DNA of 38,211 nt from Elusimicrobiota bacterium (GCA_016204945.1 JACQJQ010000111.1:1-38211); one strand, 5' to 3'; shown: positions 1 through 8,205, counted from the first letter of the stretch. Translations and numbers: made by a program. The notes: generated by a model from the sequence alone, not told the origin.

Positions 1-2203
1 GCACCAGGTGATCATCGTCGATGAGGACCGCGTCAGGGCGCATGGATGGGAGGCAGCGGATCGAAACGAACCCGGCCAACCCCTTGGGAATCATCCGCAC
101 ATTGAGCCGAAGACACTCATCCAGGATTGCCTTCTCCTCGAACCTGCTTGTGACCAAGATTGCCTGGTGTCCCAGGCCGAGTTCCTCAACGAGGGTCAGC
201 CCCGTTTCGGTGTGCCCGCGCAGTTCGTAGTCGAGCAAATAGAGCGCGCTTGCGGCCTTGTCCGGATTGGACCGCACCCATACCCGCAGCTCATCGGCCC
301 GCGAGAAATGCAGGGCCTCCACGCCGGTCTCTCGGACGGCCAGCGCGTCGAAGCGCCCCTGCCAAATCTGATGGACCGTCGTATCATCGTCGAGCACGAT
401 GACGGGGCTGTTCGGGACGAGTTCCAAGCGCGACACGAACCATGCCGGCGGCGGCGCGGCGGGCAGCGTGACCAGGAGGCTCGTGCCCTTGCCTACCTCG
501 GATGCGATCTCCAGGGACCCTCCCCAGGCCTCGACGCAGGTCTTGGCGTGGTAAAGCCCGAGGCCGGACCCGCCCGGTTTGCCGTGGGTCTCGCCCCTCT
601 GCCCCAGCCTTTCGCGCACGTCAGGCGGGATTCCCTTGCCATTGTCGTCTACCTTGAGCTGGACAGAGCCGCCTTGACCGCTGAGCGACACCGTCACGGC
701 TCCCTTGCCGGGGAGAGCCTCCACCCCATTGTCTATCAGGTTGGACAGGACGCGCTTGAACTCGGTGGGCTCAACGGCTGCGAAGTGGCCGTAGGCAGCC
801 GAGTCGAGCCGCGCGCCGATCTCAATGCCCAGGTGCGACCGGAATTGCAGGCGCTTTTCGGTGATGATTGGGGCGATCAAGCTGGAGAGAAGGTAGCCGT
901 CGGTGGGAATGGCAGCCGCTGGAGCCTCGCGGCGGTAACTGCCGAGGAGCTGGTTGGCGATATCGCCTATGCGGCCCACGGCGCTTCGAATGATGAGCCG
1001 TTGCTCCTCTGGGAGCTGGGAGACGTTCGTCGAGACGGAGTCCAGGGCGGCCAGCGGAGAGCGGATGTCGTGGGATACCTGTTGGGCCAGCTCGCCCCTC
1101 GCGGCCTCGCGCTTTGAGTTCACGATCTCGGTCTGTGCCTCACTCAGCGCGCCAAGAAGCCCGTTGAACTCCGAGGCCAGTTGGGCGATCTCGTCCTTGC
1201 CGCCGACCTCAAGTTGGGTGCCGAGGGACTTGGAGTGCTTCGCTTCCCGGATTCCAGAGATGACCCTTTCCAGTCTCTGCACCAAGGTCCGCGAGACGAT
1301 CTTGGCCGTGACCAGGGCGACAATTAGAGAGAAGACGGCGACGAGGAGGAAGAATCTCTCGATGGAGGCGAGCGCCGCGCCCAGTTCCGCCTTCGAGATC
1401 CTCGATTCAAGGACGTAGTAGTATTCGCTGTCCTTCGAGATTCCCGAGACCTCGCATTGGCAGCAGCGCGGCTGGGTCGATGGGACCTTTGTGAAGAACT
1501 GATAGGCATCCTTGGTCTCGACGACGCTGGGCACCTGTTCGGGCAGTGCCGCCTTGCCGGGAACCATGTTGAAGTCGTTCTTGCTGAAGTTGCCAAGCGA
1601 GGTGCCGTCCGGTGCATACAGATTGAGGTTGACGACGTTGGGGTCCGATTGGAGCGCCTTGGAAAGCGTCCCGCCGATAAAGTCAACGCGCAAGCCGACC
1701 TCGACCATCCTGGTCCGGCTCGCATTCGGAAGGGTAAGGAACTTATACGGCTTGGGCTCCGGCGTCGGCGGGATGATCGGCGTTCCCATCGACCGGACCC
1801 CGCCGGCGATCAGGTTGCTGTACTCTGAGCAGAACGAATAGAGGTTGGGGATGAGCTTGGGGTCCTCGTTGGTCGAGCGAACGAATCGTCCCTTCGCGTC
1901 GATGACGAAGATATGGGTGACGCTCAACTCGTCGCGGAACTGCTTGAGGCGCTCCGTCGGCAGAAGCCCCGCGCGATCGTCCTCCATTACGACCACCTTC
2001 CCGGCACTGTACATCAGCTTCTCGGCGTTTCCCTCAAGCTGATGCAGGGCGTGGCCCAGCGATTCCGAGAGCAGGGAATACTTTGAGACGTAGGTGTCCC
2101 TGGCCTGCCTCTTTACATAGCTCCGGGACGCCCAGGTGACGCCGAATCCCAGGAGACCGGCGACGAGAAATGTGAGCAGGAAGACTTTGTTCGCAAATCG
2201 CAT
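1..2203 (-). CDS. Hybrid sensor histidine kinase with N-terminal TM/sensor region, HAMP, HisKA/HATPase and C-terminal receiver-like domain (3' end outside window)
   Basis: Manual minus-strand translation from ATG at 2203 (MRFANKVFLLTFLVAGLLGF...) is open to the window edge; motifs ...QQVSHDIRSPLAALDSV (H-box), NLIDNGVEAL (N-box), DDNGKGIP, GGSGLGLYHAK (G-box), then VIVLDDDTTVHQIW...LYLLDYEL receiver-like. The ORF track shows only antisense ORFs here. Confidence 0.9.
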   Translation of the reverse strand, partial: MRFANKVFLLTFLVAGLLGFGVTWASRSYVKRQARDTYVSKYSLLSESLGHALHQLEGNAEKLMYSAGKVVVMEDDRAGLLPTERLKQFRDELSVTHIFVIDAKGRFVRSTNEDPKLIPNLYSFCSEYSNLIAGGVRSMGTPIIPPTPEPKPYKFLTLPNASRTRMVEVGLRVDFIGGTLSKALQSDPNVVNLNLYAPDGTSLGNFSKNDFNMVPGKAALPEQVPSVVETKDAYQFFTKVPSTQPRCCQCEVSGISKDSEYYYVLESRISKAELGAALASIERFFLLVAVFSLIVALVTAKIVSRTLVQRLERVISGIREAKHSKSLGTQLEVGGKDEIAQLASEFNGLLGALSEAQTEIVNSKREAARGELAQQVSHDIRSPLAALDSVSTNVSQLPEEQRLIIRSAVGRIGDIANQLLGSYRREAPAAAIPTDGYLLSSLIAPIITEKRLQFRSHLGIEIGARLDSAAYGHFAAVEPTEFKRVLSNLIDNGVEALPGKGAVTVSLSGQGGSVQLKVDDNGKGIPPDVRERLGQRGETHGKPGGSGLGLYHAKTCVEAWGGSLEIASEVGKGTSLLVTLPAAPPPAWFVSRLELVPNSPVIVLDDDTTVHQIWQGRFDALAVRETGVEALHFSRADELRVWVRSNPDKAASALYLLDYELRGHTETGLTLVEELGLGHQAILVTSRFEEKAILDECLRLNVRMIPKGLAGFVSIRCLPSMRPDAVLIDDDHLV

Positions 2204-2207
2204 CGGA

Positions 2208-3536
2208 CTATTCTCGGGTGAATCTCTTGATCAGCGCCGCCAACTTAGGGAATCGTGCAATCATGTCGGCCCTCTTACCCAGCTCGAAGTCGGCGAACTC
2301 GAACGCCGGGTAGACGGTCGTTCCCATGAGGGCGTATTTGCCGCCCTTGAGCAGCCTGGTTCCTTGCCAGGTGCCGGCCGGAACTGTGACCTGGGGCTGA
2401 TGACCCGCCAGCACGTCAGGACCTAGGATGATCGTCTTAACCTCGCCCGATTCGGAAATCTGGAGCATTTCCACCGGATCGCCCCCGTAGAAGTGGAAGA
2501 CCTCGTCGCTCTTGAGCTTGTGGAGCGCCGAAAACTCTCTCGGCGTGACGAAGTAGTAGATGGCCGTGCCGAGGTGGCGGATCACGGGCTGCTCGCCGTT
2601 CTTCGACGGTATGGGCACCTGAGTGCCTGACCTGTAAGTCTCGCGGTAGTATCCGCCTTCACCCGGCAGGGGCTGAAGGCCCAAGGCCTTGATGATGCGG
2701 GCCTTGATGCCGCGCGGGCTTCCGCCGGCGGTGGCCTTGCGTGCTTTGGCCTTTGTAGAGCGGGTGTTCATGGGTTCTCCTTGGTCCTTTGACTTGGCAC
2801 GGCTAGGGGCAAGCCCGGTGGGCCTGCGCAGAGGCGACTGGAAAGCCGAGGCGACGACAATGGGGGTCGGGCCCAGGCCCGACGACGGTGATTTGTTGGC
2901 GTTGTCGAAAATCGCCCCCTGGTTCGTTGGCGGGACAGCGAGGATCTCCTTGACCCTGCGCAGCGCCGGGTGCGTGGGCTCGGCGGCAGAAGACGGCGAG
3001 GTGATCCCGGCGATCCTTTCCTCCACATCGCGGCGGACTCTGGGGGACAGATAGAAGTTGTTGCCGATGATCGTTGCCAGCCGCTCCACCTCCGCGGCCG
3101 TGGCCTTGCCGGCGCCGATCTTTTCGGTCAGTTCGGACGCCTCGCCGTCCAGGGCCCGGCTCGCGGCGCGGACTCCTCGGGCCAGGCTGGCAATCTGCCT
3201 GTCCTCGGCCAGTCTTGCGAAGGCCTCGGGCCTCTCCCTGTAGGTCTTGGGCATGAATCGGACGAACTCCATGCTCTCGATACCGGCCAGATGGTTCTCT
3301 GAGAGTCTCAAATTGACCTGGCTCAGGACGCCATGGAGCGGCAGTAGCCGGGGGTTGAACAGGGCTTGCGACTGTACCATGGGAGACAGGTTGTGGACCA
3401 CGCCGCCCCAGCCGGCAAGCGGGAGGGCATAAAAGGCCGGGCCCGCGGGGACGGGCACAACCACGGCCGCGCCCGCCGCGCCCGGGCTCAGGCCGACGAG
3501 GGCGATCAGGGCACCTACGGCTACTATTCGCTTCAT
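2208..3536 (-). CDS. Signal-peptide-bearing N-terminal domain fused in frame to a cupin DUF985 (cupin_5) domain
   Basis: C-terminal GLQPLPGEGGYYRETYRS...RHLGTAIYYFVTPREFSALHKLKSDEVFHFYGGDPVEML...GHQPQVTVPAGTWQGTRL is typical DUF985; N-terminus MKRIVAVGALIALVGLSPGAAGAA looks like a signal peptide. Confidence 0.8.
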   Translation of the reverse strand: MKRIVAVGALIALVGLSPGAAGAAVVVPVPAGPAFYALPLAGWGGVVHNLSPMVQSQALFNPRLLPLHGVLSQVNLRLSENHLAGIESMEFVRFMPKTYRERPEAFARLAEDRQIASLARGVRAASRALDGEASELTEKIGAGKATAAEVERLATIIGNNFYLSPRVRRDVEERIAGITSPSSAAEPTHPALRRVKEILAVPPTNQGAIFDNANKSPSSGLGPTPIVVASAFQSPLRRPTGLAPSRAKSKDQGEPMNTRSTKAKARKATAGGSPRGIKARIIKALGLQPLPGEGGYYRETYRSGTQVPIPSKNGEQPVIRHLGTAIYYFVTPREFSALHKLKSDEVFHFYGGDPVEMLQISESGEVKTIILGPDVLAGHQPQVTVPAGTWQGTRLLKGGKYALMGTTVYPAFEFADFELGKRADMIARFPKLAALIKRFTRE

Positions 3537-4597
3537 CGTGAAACCTCTTGTCCGCCTCTTTGGCCGCAGCCGCCGAGGCCGAGTTCTTTGCGGTACTGGA
3601 TGATCGACGGCCGCGAGAGCGTCGCGCCGTAAAGCCTGTGGATCTCTTCCCGGAGCGCGTCATCGCCGGCTTCCGGGCGCTCGATGGCCAGATCGTAGAG
3701 GCGGTCGCGCATCATGGTCTTCCGGCTGGGCAGCAGGACCTTCAGGGGAATCTCCAGGCGCCAGGGCGTCTCGACCGACTTATTGCCGATGAGCCTGTTC
3801 AGCACGTCCGGCGACACCCCGAGGCGCGCCGCGACTTCGCGCTGCGTGAGCGGAACGCGCTTGTCGGGATCGCCGGTCGTCAGGTAGGCCGCCTGGGCGT
3901 CGATCAGGGCGTCCAGGACGCGGAACAGCGTCGTCTGCCGGAAAGTCAGAAGATCGACTTGGCGCATGAACTTTTCTACCTCGCCGGCCTGGCTCGGCGG
4001 GAGCGTGGTTCTCCACTCGGCGTATCGCGCCTCGTCCATTCGGTAGCGGCCCTTCCATATTTCGCGGTTGAAGAAGGCGAGAACCGGCCGGCCGCCTTCC
4101 AGCTCGACCCCGGCGACCGAGCTGTACACCGTGGCTGGCGCAGGGTTCCGGGCGGGCTCGAATTCGGAGCGGACATAGAGCCGGTCCATGAACTCGCGCA
4201 GCTTCCGCCCCTCGGCTTGCGATATGCCGCAGGCGTCTGCCCGTTCCTGGTCGGAGTAGGACTGGTCGTTGAGAAAATACTCGCGGAAATTCTGGAGTCC
4301 AACCCTTCTTATGAGCTGCGGGATTGCTCCGTCGCCATCGAGCAGTTCGCCGAGGCCCTCATCGGAAGTGCATAGACTGCGGCCTTCGAGCGAGCGCACG
4401 GCGTACTTTGAGCGGGGCAGGGGCTGGATCGTCAGCACACCTGCCTCGGAGAGGCGGCGGAAGAGCGGGTGCGCCTCGATTTCGCGGATGCGCGATTCCA
4501 AGGCATTCTCGGGCAGCTCCAGGAGTCGCGCCAGCTTGATCCCCGCCTGGGTGCGAAGGCCCGGCCGTCCGGCAACGGCAATCCGCGGCCCACTCAT
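3533..4597 (-). CDS. Divergent sigma-54 (RpoN)-like factor, 354 aa, start at ATG 4597
   Basis: ARLLELPENALESRIREIEAHPLFRRL resembles region I (RLLQLSTLELQQEIQEALEENPLLE); RQTTLFRVLDALIDAQAAYLTTGDPDKRVPLTQREVAARLGVSPDVLNRLIGNKSVETPW resembles the sigma-54 core-binding/HTH segment; C-terminal LSRPSIIQYRKELGL resembles a degenerate RpoN box (ARRTVAKYRE). ATGA overlaps with both neighbouring genes. Confidence 0.75.
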   Translation of the reverse strand: MSGPRIAVAGRPGLRTQAGIKLARLLELPENALESRIREIEAHPLFRRLSEAGVLTIQPLPRSKYAVRSLEGRSLCTSDEGLGELLDGDGAIPQLIRRVGLQNFREYFLNDQSYSDQERADACGISQAEGRKLREFMDRLYVRSEFEPARNPAPATVYSSVAGVELEGGRPVLAFFNREIWKGRYRMDEARYAEWRTTLPPSQAGEVEKFMRQVDLLTFRQTTLFRVLDALIDAQAAYLTTGDPDKRVPLTQREVAARLGVSPDVLNRLIGNKSVETPWRLEIPLKVLLPSRKTMMRDRLYDLAIERPEAGDDALREEIHRLYGATLSRPSIIQYRKELGLGGCGQRGGQEVSR

Positions 4598-4791
4598 GGC
4601 AGCTTGCCGTCCTTCTTGAATTTGGCGAGGAATTGGGCGAGGAATTCGGCATGCTGGGCCATCAGAGCGAGAAGTTCCTCGCGCTCCGCCGGCGTGGCTT
4701 TCCCAAGCAGCGCCGCGGCGCCGCTCAGACTTGAGGCCTTGGAGCCGACCTCGTGCATTACCGATTCGAGGGCTTCGGGGGTGTCGCTCAT
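4594..4791 (-). CDS. 65-aa helical protein, translationally coupled (possible DHp/HPt-like)
   Basis: ATGA overlaps at both ends (4594-4597 and 4788-4791); MSDTPEALESVMHEVGSKASSLSGAAALLGKATPAEREELLALMAQHAEFLAQFLAKFKKDGKLP. Confidence 0.75.
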   Translation of the reverse strand: MSDTPEALESVMHEVGSKASSLSGAAALLGKATPAEREELLALMAQHAEFLAQFLAKFKKDGKLP

Positions 4792-6140
4792 GGCTCGGTT
4801 GGCTTGCTGCCCGCGCCGCCATTGCTTCTCTTGAGCGAGGCGTACAGGAGCCGGGTCGAGATTCGGAGGTCGCCGAGGGTCTTGGCCTTGGTCCCGGTGT
4901 TCTCGGCGAGGCTGCGCCGGATGATGCTATCGACGAGACGATTCACCGTCGCGGTCAGGCCGTTCTGCAAGGCGAACTGGAACTGCTCCTCGCTCGCGAA
5001 GTCGCCGGCTTCCTCGGCCAGAGCCGTCGCGAAGAGCTTCTTCAGGTCGTCCAGCGTGACATGCCCCTGTTCACCGGCGCTCAAAAGATCGACCAGCTTC
5101 TTCAATTCGCGGACGTTGCCGGGCCAGGCATGCCCGCTAAGGAACGCCTTTGCCTCGTCCGTGAACGAGAGCCGGCGGCCGTCCCGCGTGAAGAACGCGA
5201 TCAGCGGGAAGATGTCGCGCTTGCGCGCGGCCAGGGGTTTGAGCTGGATGGTCAGGCCGTGGATGCGCTGGAAGAAGTCGAAGCGCAGCCGGCCGGCCTT
5301 GATGAGGTAGTGGAGATCCTCCAGCGTCGCGCTGACGATGCGGAATTCCGACTTCTCCGGCTTGTCCGAGCCCAGGGGATAAAACTCGCGTTCCTCGATG
5401 GCCTTCAGGAGCTTGGTTTGCATCTTGAGGCTCATCGCGCCGATTTCATCGAGGAACAAGGTCCCCTGGTGGGCGGACAGGAGCCTGCCCTTGTGGTTCT
5501 CCGCCGCTCCGGTGAAGGCGCCCTTCCGGTAGCCGAATAGCTCGGCCTCGAGCAGGTCTTCGGTGTAGGCCGAACAGTTGATCGCAACGAACTCCCCGGG
5601 CCGGTTGGACTTGTCGTGGATGATGCGGGCCAAGCTGGTCTTTCCAGTGCCGGACGGGCCGAGAATGAGCACGGGAATGTCGGATGCCGCGTACTTGACG
5701 GCCTCCGAGATGCTGGTGCGCGTGCCGGGCTCGACCGTCACGAACCGGTCCTCGAAGATGTCTTCGGCCCCGGCATTCCGGTGATTGCGGTACCGGGCCA
5801 GCACCGCGGGGACGTTCGTCTCTTCGTTTCCTTTCTTGTAGAAGTCCGGGCAGCCGAGCTCGTGGGCCTTTTTGACCATGCCTTCGGAGTCAAGTCCCGA
5901 CATGACGACCGGGTAGATGCCTTTGGATTTGGCGAGGGGGATCAGTTGGAGGCCGGACGCGGGGTCCTGGTCCGCCAGGTGGAGGTCGATGAAGCAGATA
6001 TCGTGCCCGCCGGCCTGGAGCTTCTGGCGGGCGCTGCCGGCGTCGTGGGCGAAGTCAACCTGGTGGCCGCCCAGGTGATTCCCCAAGACCTTCCTGGCTA
6101 GAGGGTCGTCTTCAACTACGAGGATCGAGAGTTTCGGCAT
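4788..6140 (-). CDS. NtrC-family response regulator / sigma-54-dependent activator (REC-AAA+-FIS-like HTH)
   Basis: MPKLSILVVEDDPLARKVL receiver; Walker A GPSGTGKTS; GYRKGAFTGAAENHKGRL (GAFTGA loop); Walker B GTLFLDEIG; WPGNVREL. Confidence 0.95.
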   Translation of the reverse strand: MPKLSILVVEDDPLARKVLGNHLGGHQVDFAHDAGSARQKLQAGGHDICFIDLHLADQDPASGLQLIPLAKSKGIYPVVMSGLDSEGMVKKAHELGCPDFYKKGNEETNVPAVLARYRNHRNAGAEDIFEDRFVTVEPGTRTSISEAVKYAASDIPVLILGPSGTGKTSLARIIHDKSNRPGEFVAINCSAYTEDLLEAELFGYRKGAFTGAAENHKGRLLSAHQGTLFLDEIGAMSLKMQTKLLKAIEEREFYPLGSDKPEKSEFRIVSATLEDLHYLIKAGRLRFDFFQRIHGLTIQLKPLAARKRDIFPLIAFFTRDGRRLSFTDEAKAFLSGHAWPGNVRELKKLVDLLSAGEQGHVTLDDLKKLFATALAEEAGDFASEEQFQFALQNGLTATVNRLVDSIIRRSLAENTGTKAKTLGDLRISTRLLYASLKRSNGGAGSKPTEP

Positions 6141-6150
6141 AAATTAAAAA

Positions 6151-6185
6151 ACGGGAGGCGAGCGTTGCTGATGCTCGTCTCCCGT
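6151..6185 (-). terminator. Terminator-like hairpin followed by a T-tract, abutting the start codon of the NtrC-like gene
   Basis: Minus strand: ACGGGAGACGAGC-ATCAGCAAC-GCTCGCCTCCCGT-TTTTTAATTT-ATG; 13-nt arms with one mismatch. Confidence 0.6.
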
Positions 6186-6468
6186 GGGCACATCCCGTTA
6201 CGGCGGAATCGTGGATACCCCCGCGCCAATTCGCGGAGCTACACGGCGTCCACACATCTTAGCAAATCACCAGATACGTTTCAAGCGAAATGCATCGCGT
6301 TTCGCGCGAGATGGCTTGGCGAAGCGTAGCGCGAAGCCAGCGGGGAATCCGAGCGGCCGGAGGGGTGTCAGAAAAATTGACCCACTAGCAAGTGGCGGCC
6401 GGCGCGACCGGCAGCCGCAGGACTCGGCCACTTCAACGGAACGCCGAGCCGTTGCGGGAAGGTACGAC

Positions 6469-6849
6469 ATGTCAGCCATGGACTTTGGAGGAAAGGAAGC
6501 GGCGTGGACGCAGTTCATCAACATGATCCGGGAAGAGTGCCCGCATTGCCAGGTCGAGAACCTGGTCGTGATGGACGGCGCGCCGTGGGGCTATACCTAC
6601 ATCGACTTTACAAAGGTCCGGCCGCGCGAGGCGCAGGGGGTCGGACCCGATCCCTCCGACCGGCTGAACTCCGATTGGCAGTGGTTCATCCGGGAGTGCC
6701 AGGAGCTGCGCGACGGCATCATCGCTGAGGTTCATTTTAGAGACAGAAATCCGATCACGATTCGTGGAGTGAAAACCGCGATGGGCCGGATCAACGGCCT
6801 TCTGGGAGGTGATAAAGCCAAGCCGCGAAGGGCTCTGGCAGTGGCGTAG
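6469..6849 (+). CDS. Hypothetical protein (126 aa)
   Basis: ORF from ATG 6469 with upstream GGGAAGG; MSAMDFGGKEAAWTQFINMIREECPHCQVENLVVMDGAPWGYTYIDFTKVRP. Confidence 0.65.
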   Translation: MSAMDFGGKEAAWTQFINMIREECPHCQVENLVVMDGAPWGYTYIDFTKVRPREAQGVGPDPSDRLNSDWQWFIRECQELRDGIIAEVHFRDRNPITIRGVKTAMGRINGLLGGDKAKPRRALAVA

Positions 6850-6950
6850 ATCAACGTCGCGTCGTAAGGCCCTTCGGGGCCTCAAAATCAAACATACGCC
6901 CATCGCAACCCACCGAGGACCGGCGGCCAAAATGGCGAAGGAGACCATAC

Positions 6951-7778
6951 ATGGCACCGGAACTCACAGTCGCAACCGAAGGAACGAAGCTTGGCAAATG
7001 GGAGGCGCAGCTCGCCTCCAAGGCGGCAGCGGAGCTGTCGCCGAGCCTTGTCGGGAAGTCCCCAAAAGTCATCGTTGAGGAGCTTCTCACCTGCCTGCGC
7101 AACGAGAAGCATGAGCGCACCAGCCAGAACCTGAATCACTGGCAGGAGCATGCGCCGCGCTTCCTCAAATCCGTAGTCCACGTCTGGCGCGAGGCGGACC
7201 GGCGGGATGCCTTCCTCAGGAAAAGCCACGGCAGAGCGGTGAGCGTCGCCCTGGCCGTGACCAGCGACCCGACCCTTGCCGAGGACGCGGTCAGCAGGAC
7301 GGACATCGAATTCATGACCGAGAAGGTGCGCGAGCGGTACTACTTCCTGGCCGTCAAACGGAATGCCCGAGACATCATGCGGGAAGTCCGGCGGGAGCAG
7401 GAATGGCTGACATCTCTGGAGAAGGCGCGCGGCTCTACTGGCGACGCCTGGGCCGAGTTCTCGGATGAGTCCATGGACGACGTTCAAAGCGCAGACCCTG
7501 CGGCCGGAAGTCTAGACGGCTTGGACCCGCTGGAAGCCATCCTCCGGCGCCAAGACCAGGTCAAATTGATGGGGGACCTCGCTCGCGCAAAAAAGAAGGT
7601 CGAAACGGAGTCGAAATACCGGGGCGTCCGACGGAGAAAGTGGTGGAAGGAGCTGCTGTCCCGCGACGCGAAACTCGCCGAAAAAGCGGTCCGAAATGCC
7701 CGGCTCAAACGATTAGTAAGTGCCGGGTCACTTTGCGGGCAGAGCGGTGGCCAGTCGCTGCGAAACCGGGGAGCGTGA
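6951..7778 (+). CDS. Hypothetical protein with sigma-70 region-2-like stretch
   Basis: AAGGAGA upstream; TLAEDAVSRTDIEFMTEKVRERYYFLAVKRNARDIMREVRREQE resembles ECF sigma region 2; family assignment weak. Confidence 0.6.
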   Translation: MAPELTVATEGTKLGKWEAQLASKAAAELSPSLVGKSPKVIVEELLTCLRNEKHERTSQNLNHWQEHAPRFLKSVVHVWREADRRDAFLRKSHGRAVSVALAVTSDPTLAEDAVSRTDIEFMTEKVRERYYFLAVKRNARDIMREVRREQEWLTSLEKARGSTGDAWAEFSDESMDDVQSADPAAGSLDGLDPLEAILRRQDQVKLMGDLARAKKKVETESKYRGVRRRKWWKELLSRDAKLAEKAVRNARLKRLVSAGSLCGQSGGQSLRNRGA

Positions 7779-7786
7779 TCCCCACC
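7737..7786 (+). repeat. Tandem structured repeat, copy 1
   Basis: gggcagagcggtggccagtcgctgcgaaaccggggagcgtgatccccacc; two predicted stems (AGCG/CGCT and GGGGA/TCCCC). Confidence 0.6.
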
Positions 7787-7814
7787 CGCCCGGCAAGGTG
7801 AGGCGATGAATCTT

Positions 7815-7869
7815 GGGCAGACCGGTAGCCAGTCGGTTCAAAACTCGGGGAGCGCGATGAATCCCCACC
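7815..7869 (+). repeat. Tandem structured repeat, copy 2
   Basis: gggcagaccggtagccagtcggttcaaaactcggggagcgcgatgaatccccacc; stems ACCG/CGGT and GGGGA/TCCCC. Confidence 0.6.
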
Positions 7870-7908
7870 TGCTCATCATCACCGGATTAGCCGGGAAAGG
7901 AGGCTTGA

Positions 7909-8127
7909 ATGGAGAGTCAGGAAGCGCCGGAGAGCACGCAGAAAGAAGGCCGCGGACGGCAGGGCAAGACCATCCCGATCACCCTGAACTTGAGCATGTC
8001 GGATCACGGAATCCTGTCCACTTCCCAGCTTCGGCTCATGCGGCGAACGGGGGAGGATGTGACCCGGGAGCGCGCGGTCTCCGAGGCGCTTCAGTGCCTG
8101 CTGAAGTCGTTCAGCTCCCAGGAGTGA
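7909..8127 (+). CDS. Small protein with ribbon-helix-helix-like C-terminus (possible relaxosome accessory)
   Basis: Strong SD AAAGGAGG; TIPITLNLSMSDHGILSTSQLRLMRRTGEDVTRERAVSEALQCLLKSF. Confidence 0.55.
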   Translation: MESQEAPESTQKEGRGRQGKTIPITLNLSMSDHGILSTSQLRLMRRTGEDVTRERAVSEALQCLLKSFSSQE

Positions 8128-8164
8128 GGAAACTAAGAATGACAAAACCCCCCGGCCAACATGC

Positions 8165-8205
8165 TGTCCAACAAGGTGTCCCCTTGTTGGACAAGGTGTT
8201 GGACA
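8165..8205. repeat. Inverted repeat with a third overlapping half-site
   Basis: TGTCCAACAAGG (8165-8176) / CCTTGTTGGACA (8182-8193), then another TGTTGGACA (8197-8205). Confidence 0.8.

Noticed and set aside
8-1117. 369-aa plus-strand ORF
   Set aside because: Antisense to a clear hybrid histidine kinase; GC-driven spurious ORF with no domain-like sequence.
6376-6410. Promoter TTGACC at 6379 for the 6469 gene
   Set aside because: No acceptable -10 element at 16-18 bp spacing.
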